Below, piece by piece: positions 40,554 through 45,337 of a stretch of 45,337 bases of DNA; position 1 is the first letter of the stretch, and each line of letters begins with the position of its first letter. The position numbers were made by a program, and so were the translations under genes. The notes below the pieces were generated by a model, which saw only the letters and a program-made list of their open reading frames with translations, did not search any database and was not told the DNA's origin. The stretch comes from a virus, in the IMG/VR virus record IMGVR_UViG_3300024432_000025, positions 1 through 45,337 of that record; one strand, 5' to 3'.

Positions 40554-40661
40554 TTACCATTCTAAATATCCCACAATACGAGCAACGACAGCAGCAACTA
40601 CCCAACCAAGAAATCCTGCTATAAGACAGAATAAAACTTGCCAAACGTCTATAGTAATCAT
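40554..40661 (-). CDS. 35-residue single-span membrane peptide
   Basis: AAAGGAGAGG before ATG. One hydrophobic helix (VLFCLIAGFLGWVVAAVVAR) follows a short polar start. Its ATG overlaps the stop of the Cas4-like gene. Confidence 0.6.
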   Translation of the reverse strand: MITIDVWQVLFCLIAGFLGWVVAAVVARIVGYLEW

Positions 40662-41308
40662 TTCCTCTCCTTTATCAGCTTCTTCCGCCAACAGGCAGTA
40701 TCTTGGCACATCTTAATATTCTCACAGTATTGCCACTCCCATTCTTCACAGTCAGGGGATGGTATGAGGGTCAAATCCAAAGATTCCTCCAGTATGTCCT
40801 TTCTTACCAACATCACCGTCCAGTTCCTGTCCACTTCCTCCTGTGTAGTAACTATATGGTAACACTCCAACTTAGGGAAAGGAGGCTTATAGTCTCCACA
40901 GACAAACATCACTACCAGATCATACTCCAGGGTATTCAGTGCCTTACAGTACCCCAATATCTGCTTCTTCCATCCTTTGGACTCTTCCAAGTTAAAGTTC
41001 CTTAGTGACTGCCGGGTAGACTTGACCTCTATACCACTCATTACATCCGGGGTACAGTTGATCCCATCAACCAGAACAACTACCTCCTCTTCCTTCGAAA
41101 ACATATAGGCTTGAAAAGCATACCCTGTCAGAAACAACAAACACTGGTCATCCGTTGGTGGTGGAGACATTCCCATCTTTCTGAACCATGCTTTCCGTGA
41201 GCAATAGATGAGATCAGATAGGTGTATTCCTGTCCTCTCCTCTACTGCAGTCTCCCTAATGTTGTCATAGACTATATTCCTTAGCTCAGGGTTAATGGAG
41301 ACTTCCAT
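40658..41308 (-). CDS. Cas4-like exonuclease (PD-(D/E)XK, 4Fe-4S type)
   Basis: 216 residues. The nuclease core reads TPDVMSGIEVKST, with D88, E94 and K96 as catalytic residues. One cysteine near the start (YCSRK, C36) and three near the end (C195, C201, C206) match the four ligands of the Cas4 iron-sulphur cluster. It would degrade DNA ends to give single strands for recombination. No CRISPR array or cas gene is present, so it is a phage recombination nuclease rather than part of an immunity locus. Confidence 0.85.
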   Translation of the reverse strand: MEVSINPELRNIVYDNIRETAVEERTGIHLSDLIYCSRKAWFRKMGMSPPPTDDQCLLFLTGYAFQAYMFSKEEEVVVLVDGINCTPDVMSGIEVKSTRQSLRNFNLEESKGWKKQILGYCKALNTLEYDLVVMFVCGDYKPPFPKLECYHIVTTQEEVDRNWTVMLVRKDILEESLDLTLIPSPDCEEWEWQYCENIKMCQDTACWRKKLIKERK

Positions 41309-41487
41309 TACTCCCTCCTTCCTACTGACCCAACAAAAGCCACCATCCCCAGCATCTCTGATAGGCTAAAGATAGTTGTACGAATCTCCTGTTTCATCTT
41401 GTTATCGTGGAGTAGGGCAAACCTTGTTCCATCCCACTTGATTATTACCTTCTCCTCCGGGGTATCAACTAGCACTTGCTCAATCAT
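41308..41487 (-). CDS. 59-residue hypothetical protein
   Basis: The start lies inside the end of the next upstream gene and the stop overlaps the Cas4-like start (TAATG). Beta-rich N-terminus (EEKVIIKWDGTRFALLH), helical C-terminus. Function unknown. Confidence 0.6.
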   Translation of the reverse strand: MIEQVLVDTPEEKVIIKWDGTRFALLHDNKMKQEIRTTIFSLSEMLGMVAFVGSVGRRE

Positions 41488-41965
41488 GTTTCCCCCTTAC
41501 CCCGGCTATTGCTCCCATGTACTCTCCTAGAGCATCCTCCCCAACATCCGGGATAGTTATTGTGAAGCTCCCTCTTTCGTACTGAACTAGAGCCTTAGCC
41601 CCAGGGTAGAACATTTGTACCTCACGAGCCTTATTAGAACGAGCTTTATCTTCCACAAAGACCTTATTCCTTATCTCAGCTTCCTGTTCCCCAAAGAGCT
41701 TTAGCTCCTCATACTTGGCTTTGAGCTTATCAAGGTCAATCTTCCTATCCTTCACTAACACTCTCCTATAGACAGACTTATAACGTCTATCATGCACCTG
41801 GAGAGAGATTCCGAAGGGAGTGGTAGCATTCCAGTACCCATAACAGGTAAAATGTACATTCTCAATGGTAAGATAGTAGCCTTTAAGCTCATCCCCTTTG
41901 TCAGGGAAAAGAGTTAACAATATTCTGGGAAGCTCCTCGTGAGGATGCCTCACATTTACTTTCAT
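41480..41965 (-). CDS. Hypothetical 161-residue replication-block protein
   Basis: The ATG at 41965 has AAAGGAG at good spacing; the open frame extends back to 42082, but that part is structured non-coding sequence. Residues 1-90 are beta-rich with aromatic residues (FTCYGYWNATTPF), then a long charged helix (LDKLKAKYEELKLFGEQEAE). Function unknown. Expression may be controlled by the folded leader just upstream. Confidence 0.65.
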   Translation of the reverse strand: MKVNVRHPHEELPRILLTLFPDKGDELKGYYLTIENVHFTCYGYWNATTPFGISLQVHDRRYKSVYRRVLVKDRKIDLDKLKAKYEELKLFGEQEAEIRNKVFVEDKARSNKAREVQMFYPGAKALVQYERGSFTITIPDVGEDALGEYMGAIAGVRGKHD

Positions 41966-41972
41966 TACAACT

Positions 41973-42216
41973 CCTTTCCAAAAGGGCTTGCTGCATGTCA
42001 TGGGTACTCGTGTTCGCTTCCCCGATACCATGACTTGGCAGAGTCCAGGACTCCAGCGAATACCTATCAGCAAGCCCCTCACTACTCAAGTGGGACAGTG
42101 GAGATTCAGTGTGACCACTGCCTGAGAGACTGTCCCACCTAAAGAACTCTCAAGTATCTCTTTCTTGGAAGGGGCAGTATGTTGCACCTCATCAGTGCGA
42201 TTTCAACAACTACCCC
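41973..42216 (-). promoter_or_regulatory. Structured leader RNA with two pseudoknots (candidate riboswitch-like element)
   Basis: Three domains, minus strand 5' to 3'. A: hairpin 42171-42216 (8-bp base). B: CTTGAGAG (42147-42154) pairs with CTCTCAGG (42121-42128), while GTGGGACAGT (42129-42138) pairs with ACTGTCCCAC (42090-42099), an interleaved pseudoknot with an inner 5-bp hairpin. C: a 10-bp outer helix (42068-42077 with 41984-41993) encloses TTCGCT/AGCGAA (42055-42060, 42013-42018) interleaved with GTCATGG/CCATGAC (42028-42034, 41997-42003). A CCTTT/AAAGG hairpin (41973-41985) would hide the next ribosome site and shares two bases with the outer helix. Confidence 0.6.
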
Positions 42217-42258
42217 TACCATCTAGGTGATTGTGCTACTTATGGGAGGCACACTTCC

Positions 42259-42462
42259 CTAGTTATCTCTCTTTGCAAGTATGACAGCACTCCCTATATT
42301 GAGTATCACAGAGAGAACCCTCAGACCCACCTCGATTGGAAACTCTGTTAAGGACTCTGTTGCAAGAGTGCTTGTATCCCTTGCAGTCTTAAAGGAGTCA
42401 CAGGCTGCCTCAGTAGCAAGTTCACCTAACTCCTTTAGAGCTTCCTTCGTCTTCTCGTCCAT
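42259..42462 (-). CDS. 67-residue helical/membrane-like protein
   Basis: AAAGGAGG before the ATG at 42462, preferred over the longer frame from 42507. The helical, acidic start is followed by a hydrophobic end (VGLRVLSVILNIGSAVILA), perhaps one membrane helix. It precedes the structured leader. Confidence 0.58.
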   Translation of the reverse strand: MDEKTKEALKELGELATEAACDSFKTARDTSTLATESLTEFPIEVGLRVLSVILNIGSAVILAKRDN

Positions 42463-42478
42463 CTTTACCTCCTTTGCC

Positions 42479-43180
42479 TTAGACCTTCTTATAGACTGTC
42501 CTACCATTGACTTCCTCTACTACCAACAGCCCATCATCAATAAGCCCTTGAACTAGCTCACCAGACTGGATCATCGGCAAAAGAGGACTACCTCTAAGTG
42601 ATGTGTTCAGACTAGCAGCTGACTTGAACTGTGCTGCTGTCTTTCCGTCAGCCAGGTCAATAACTACTCCTGCTAGTTCCTCTTCAGTTGAGGCTTCAGT
42701 AGGAGCGGGAGCGTCGACTTTAGAAGTACCCTTCTTGATCTCCTTGACCCCCACCACCACATAGTCGTTCTTGACTCCCCCACCATCCTTAGTCTGGTAC
42801 TCCATAGCAACCTTCTTGAAGGCTAGTCTCTTCCCTATGAGGTTACCAGGGTCACCGATTCTAGAGTCAGGAAGGATGAGCTTGTGAGCCTCACAGCTAG
42901 GGATGAAGTGCTCCACCCAGAAGCTACCTTTGTAGTCAGAACAGTTAATCCTAAGATTGTATTCCTGACTAATATCCATAGATAGTTCTTCGGTTGACTC
43001 CAGGACTACAACATTCTCACCATCCAAACTTAGGAACTCCTGGGGGCCTTTCCCATACTTCTGACTGTCCCCCCAATCTCCGTAGTCAGCAGCTACCACA
43101 TCCATCTCAAGGGACTGGAGAGCCTCCCTTACCTGGGTGAATCCACCCTCTTTGGCTTCATCTGATCTTGTAATTGGCAC
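42479..43180 (-). CDS. Candidate single-stranded DNA-binding or replication accessory protein
   Basis: 233 residues, AGGAGG before ATG. The central part is beta-rich with aromatic and basic residues (RINCSDYKGSFWVEHFIP, RLAFKKVAMEYQTKDGG), consistent with an OB fold. A Pro/Ala/Thr linker (DAPAPTEASTEEE) leads to a C-terminal winged-helix-like domain (PLLPMIQSGELVQGLIDD). Next to the RepA-like ATPase, an ssDNA-binding role is a fair guess but not shown by a motif. Confidence 0.5.
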   Translation of the reverse strand: MPITRSDEAKEGGFTQVREALQSLEMDVVAADYGDWGDSQKYGKGPQEFLSLDGENVVVLESTEELSMDISQEYNLRINCSDYKGSFWVEHFIPSCEAHKLILPDSRIGDPGNLIGKRLAFKKVAMEYQTKDGGGVKNDYVVVGVKEIKKGTSKVDAPAPTEASTEEELAGVVIDLADGKTAAQFKSAASLNTSLRGSPLLPMIQSGELVQGLIDDGLLVVEEVNGRTVYKKV

Positions 43181-43225
43181 TTGATTCCTCCTTGTTAATA
43201 CTTACTACACTCTACAACTCAGTAT

Positions 43226-43456
43226 TTACCTCATAACTACCTCCTCAATGGTTACACGATAAGTCTTTTCAGGATCGAGCTTCCACCTGAGATGCTCCTC
43301 ATCTTTAATCCCATCCATATTCGAACCATCCCCCAAATCAACAATCTGACCTGCTATCCAAAGAGCAGGAACATCGTGACCCTCAGAGTAGAAACCTTTA
43401 TCAAACTCACTGACCTCCGGTTTACCCCTGACTACCAACACTACCTTATCTGACAT
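43226..43456 (-). CDS. Hypothetical 76-residue protein
   Basis: GGAAAGGAG before the ATG at 43456; the longer frame from 43540 overlaps the ATPase gene. Beta-rich (KVVLVVRGKPEVSEF), acidic. Function unknown. Confidence 0.6.
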   Translation of the reverse strand: MSDKVVLVVRGKPEVSEFDKGFYSEGHDVPALWIAGQIVDLGDGSNMDGIKDEEHLRWKLDPEKTYRVTIEEVVMR

Positions 43457-43458
43457 AC

Positions 43459-44169
43459 CTATCTCCTTTCCAATAGACCATCTGTTAGCTGTATATTCAT
43501 GGGTGGTAGCTCTCTCTCTGCCTGCCTTGCCCGGAACCATAACTGTCTCCCACCCGGCTGCTCTACCTCATACATTATAGAATCTACCCAACCACCTAAT
43601 TTTGAGTGACCTCTAATCAGATCAACAAACGATCCCGATTGGATAGACTTGTTACTATGATGGACTACTATAATAGATGCTTCATTCTCCGTTCTGAGAT
43701 GCTCCATGTTCTTAATGAGGTTTGCCATATCTCTGCTATCATTCTCATCCCCACCAAAAAAAGCAGATAGACAATCAAGTATGATAACATCAGGAGAGAT
43801 AGCTTTTACACTCTCAGCTAACCAGGCAAAGTTATTCACATCATCTATGTATAAATAACCAGGGGATGCCTCGTACAATACCTGGGGGGGGATTACAAAG
43901 TGCTTCGACATCTTCTTCAGTCTCCAGAAGTAGTCAAGGGGGGTAAGCTCAAAGTTTATAATCAGTACCCTAGCTTGCTCTACCCTAAATCCCAGCCATT
44001 CTACTCCTGTTGCTATACAGAAACCAAGCTGTTGAGCCACTACTGACTTGCCAACCTTCGGCGCTCCAAAGATTATCATTCTTCCCATTCTGGGAAGGAG
44101 GTCTTGAACATAGAACTGAGTCTTAGGCATATGTTGATTGATATACTCTGATATGTCATGGAATTGCAC
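43459..44169 (-). CDS. RepA/DnaB-like AAA ATPase (helicase or replication loader)
   Basis: 236 residues. Walker A GAPKVGKS (35-42), Walker B VIILDCLSAFF (about 130), a sensor-like HHSNKS (about 172), and a GHSKLGGWVDS segment fit the RepA/AAA_25 group of hexameric replication ATPases. It would unwind DNA or load the replisome for PolA. It is the first large gene behind the promoter at 44193-44222. Confidence 0.8.
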   Translation of the reverse strand: MQFHDISEYINQHMPKTQFYVQDLLPRMGRMIIFGAPKVGKSVVAQQLGFCIATGVEWLGFRVEQARVLIINFELTPLDYFWRLKKMSKHFVIPPQVLYEASPGYLYIDDVNNFAWLAESVKAISPDVIILDCLSAFFGGDENDSRDMANLIKNMEHLRTENEASIIVVHHSNKSIQSGSFVDLIRGHSKLGGWVDSIMYEVEQPGGRQLWFRARQAERELPPMNIQLTDGLLERR

Positions 44170-44192
44170 ATTCGATCCCCTTCGTGCCTATT

Positions 44193-44222
44193 ATGATACC
44201 ACAATTACACAAAGATTGTCAA
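44193..44222 (-). promoter_or_regulatory. Leftward promoter of the replication genes
   Basis: TTGACA (44222-44217), an 18-base spacer ending TTGTGG, TATCAT (44198-44193). A second TTGACA lies 12 bases further upstream. Confidence 0.68.
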
Positions 44223-44260
44223 TACCTTCGTGTCAAGTCGCCTGTGCTAAGGCAGACACA

Positions 44261-44395
44261 CTACTTCTCCCTACCTTTCCAATCTTTGGCTGGTGTGAAC
44301 TTTACCGGGAGAAGGGTCTTCTTATTCCTTACACTGATAGACAATTCCTCTCCCCTCTTTATGTGCTCAATACGCTCACGATTTCTCTTACCCAT
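44261..44395 (-). CDS. 44-residue basic peptide
   Basis: ATG overlaps the end of the upstream gene. The peptide is very basic (MGKRNRERIEHIKRGEE, NKKTLLPVKF). It lacks a clear ribosome site and is probably coupled. It may bind nucleic acid. Confidence 0.5.
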   Translation of the reverse strand: MGKRNRERIEHIKRGEELSISVRNKKTLLPVKFTPAKDWKGREK

Positions 44396-44708
44396 CGTGG
44401 AACTGCTGCCACTTCAACCGAGCATTTATTTCTAACAGGGTTCTTCTCGCAGCTGTATTCCATGCACTTTCGGGCTCTCGTGGGTTAATAAGAACAAGTA
44501 GATTTTGGTCTATCCACCTCACCACCGCCTGTATACCAGCATCACACCCCTCTTTCCATGCCAAATCCATATTCTGTGCCATAGTTCCCACATAAGGGTT
44601 CTTAGGTCGCCACGTCCTCTCCTGCTCTACCAGAGCTTCTGTGCCATCCGTGACCTCATTTGGAACATCCCTCATGGAGGATGGTTGCCTAAGCGTATCC
44701 TCAGCCAT
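44388..44708 (-). CDS. Hypothetical 106-residue protein
   Basis: The ATG at 44708 follows GGAAGGAG; an ATG three bases upstream is possible. Acidic N-terminus, helical and tryptophan-rich C-terminus (WKEGCDAGIQAVVRWID). The pattern recalls the small acidic proteins at 4464 and 4685 (GYQEAQD/GFQEGVD). Function unknown. Confidence 0.58.
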   Translation of the reverse strand: MAEDTLRQPSSMRDVPNEVTDGTEALVEQERTWRPKNPYVGTMAQNMDLAWKEGCDAGIQAVVRWIDQNLLVLINPREPESAWNTAARRTLLEINARLKWQQFHDG

Positions 44709-44859
44709 CATTCTCCTTCCGTACCCACCCTTCCCCACCACAGAGAGGACACTTCTCATAGGTCTCTCCAAACTCCCTTCTTGCTTGTTTAATAAGGGAG
44801 TAACCATATGTAGCTACAATCCCAATACCTACTCCTATTACTATAAGTACTGCTACCAC
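44701..44859 (-). CDS. Membrane-anchored zinc-knuckle peptide, GTG start
   Basis: 52 residues from GTG with AAGGAGGG upstream. Residues 2-20 form one transmembrane helix (VAVLIVIGVGIGIVATYGY), followed by a basic stretch and CPLCGGEGW, a DnaJ-like CxxCxGxG element. It is the first gene after the tRNA. A longer start at 44904 (GTG) is possible. Confidence 0.55.
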   Translation of the reverse strand: MVAVLIVIGVGIGIVATYGYSLIKQARREFGETYEKCPLCGGEGWVRKENDG

Positions 44860-44961
44860 TTTACATTCCCTCCTTTCTGTACCCGCCCTATTCGACCCAC
44901 CCACTAAGCCCTAATTGATCATCAGGATGAACCGGACGCACTAGGCATCACCTCCTTCCTT

Positions 44962-45036
44962 TGGTGGGCTCGGCAGGGATCAAACCTGCGACCTGTCGAT
45001 TATGAGCCGATTGCTCTACCACTGAGCTACGAGCCC
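44962..45036 (-). tRNA. tRNA-Met (anticodon CAU), CCA encoded
   Basis: A full cloverleaf of 72 bases plus encoded CCA. The acceptor GGGCTCG pairs with CGAGCCC, the D arm is GCTC/GAGC, the anticodon loop is CTCATAA, and the T arm GCAGG/CCTGC has loop TTTGATC. The anticodon stem has one A-C mismatch at its base. CAU could mean elongator Met, or Ile if the first base is lysidine-modified; the 5' G1-C72 pair argues against an initiator. Confidence 0.9.
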
Positions 45037-45039
45037 GTA

Positions 45040-45237
45040 ATAGCCCCTGCAAGGCTAGGGATTTGCACCCTAGAATTGAGATTTAGTAGCAGAGACTAAT
45101 CTGTTTCCCATCGGACACTCTTTGGGGTTGCTCTGCTGGGCTCCGATTAAGCCTTTTCCTGCGGTACTCCGCTCGGTGGTGCCCCCACCTTATCTCTGTC
45201 GCCCAAGGCAGCGATACTATTCCACCACCTCGCAGAG
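45040..45237 (-). ncRNA. Structured non-coding segment with tRNA-like pieces
   Basis: No gene fits here. A long hairpin (45167-45237) pairs CTCTGC/GCGGAG, then tandem G-A pairs, then GGTGGTG/CACCACC, around an inner TCGC/GCGA hairpin. Its 5' part resembles a tRNA-Leu start (GAGGTGGTGGAATAG). At 45083-45099 there is a 5-bp stem with a 7-base loop, and at 45055-45073 a T-arm-like stem with loop TGCAAAT. No complete cloverleaf can be drawn. Either decayed tRNAs or another folded RNA. Confidence 0.4.
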
Positions 45238-45245
45238 GACTATGC

Positions 45246-45337
45246 TTAGATATATGTCTTCTCCTGAAAGTCGGTATCTACTGATGTTGCCTCTATCGCA
45301 TGATGCCCAAACTCAGGTCGTATAGCCTCAAGCAACG
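45246..45337 (-). CDS. Zinc-ribbon protein, C-terminal end (continues at position 567-1)
   Basis: After collapsing the 14-base terminal overlap, the frame from the left end continues as IRPEFGHHAIEATSVDTDFQ and ends EKTYI at TAA (45246-45248). Without collapsing the overlap the frame is lost. See the entry at 1-567. Confidence 0.7.
   Translation of the reverse strand, partial: LLEAIRPEFGHHAIEATSVDTDFQEKTYI

Noticed and set aside
41966-42082. Extended N-terminus of the 41480 gene (start at 42082)
   Set aside because: The extension runs through the folded leader and has no Shine-Dalgarno, while the ATG at 41965 has AAAGGAG at good spacing.
42183-42205. Hammerhead-like CTGATGAG word in the structured region
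   Set aside because: The word sits in a simple GCAC/GTGC hairpin loop; the paired GAAA core and cleavage triplet are not in the required order.
42281-42556. Plus-strand frame opposite the 42259-42462 gene
   Set aside because: All supported genes in this block are on the minus strand; the frame has no ribosome site and is rich in Ser/Leu as expected of antisense shadows.
45083-45099. Amber-suppressor anticodon (CUA) that would explain the in-frame TAGs
   Set aside because: The loop is CTCTGCT; no CTA preceded by T at the anticodon position can be placed.
45055-45125. A tRNA-Gln (CUG) on the minus strand
   Set aside because: The anticodon-like and T-arm-like stems exist, but no acceptor stem closes, the D arm is absent or oversized, and position 37 would be C.
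45130-45237. A tRNA-Leu on the minus strand
   Set aside because: The start resembles tRNA-Leu, but the anticodon loop size is wrong, no GTTCGA-type T loop is present, and a longer alternative hairpin fits better.

Overview
The window is a tailed-phage genome that is complete or very nearly so. Its last 14 bases repeat its first 14, and a minus-strand gene that starts at 567 runs off position 1 and continues at the right end to a stop at 45246. The molecule was therefore circular, circularly permuted, or assembled as a circle with a unit length of about 45,323 bp. No integrase, repressor or lysogeny gene was recognised. There is a terminase, a portal and a capsid protein but no recognisable tape measure or sheath. 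This, with one 2,019-residue protein in the virion block, suggests a short-tailed (podovirus-like) particle, but that is inference. The host cannot be read from the sequence. Shine-Dalgarno sites are strong (AAGGAGG type), and the promoters are near-perfect TTGACA-17-TATAAT boxes of the bacterial housekeeping sigma type, usually with an extended -10 (GTGG before the -10).

Layout. (1) 2286-2698 is a divergent control region: two opposed promoters flank a nested pair of inverted repeats, and the leftward transcript has a long folded leader. (2) 2699-6636 reads rightward and holds about 16 very small early-type genes (zinc ribbons, one-helix membrane peptides, acidic or helical peptides). It ends in a 168-residue protein with its own promoter and a strong terminator. 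(3) 6685-7028 is a non-coding tract poor in G, followed by an HNH endonuclease gene. (4) 7547-9398 is a leftward cluster of eight small genes. (5) 9399-9810 holds three promoters and a folded small RNA with its own promoter and terminator. (6) 9811-30971 is the rightward virion module: terminase subunits, portal, giant internal-type protein, scaffold, major capsid, decoration-like protein, repeat-rich fibre proteins, a lectin-like protein, holin-like peptides and a coiled-coil stalk/adaptor protein. (7) 30949 back through 45337 and around to 2285 is a leftward block. It holds nucleotide, DNA and replication genes (HAD nucleotidase, phosphoesterase, methyltransferase, family A DNA polymerase, ERCC4-type nuclease, Sak4-like ATPase, Cas4-like nuclease, RepA-like ATPase), many small proteins, one LAGLIDADG homing endonuclease, a tRNA-Met and an amidase endolysin.

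How it works together (inference from family knowledge). The RepA-like ATPase, the candidate ssDNA-binding protein, the Cas4-like and ERCC4-type nucleases, the Sak4-like ATPase and PolA would form a replication/recombination machine transcribed leftward. The rightward block packages and builds the particle. The amidase and the holin-like peptides would lyse the cell.

The most unusual content is RNA and regulation rather than protein: a private small RNA at 9571-9711; a compact region at 41984-42216 with two interleaved (pseudoknot) helix pairs ahead of a replication-block gene; a folded 5' leader at 2310-2455; and a shared AGGGGACTT motif upstream of three promoters. Three small genes are interrupted (two in-frame TAGs, one frameshift). 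Two genes appear to have had their 3' ends displaced and regenerated, one of them by the homing endonuclease. All RNA folds were read by eye and no folding program was run.
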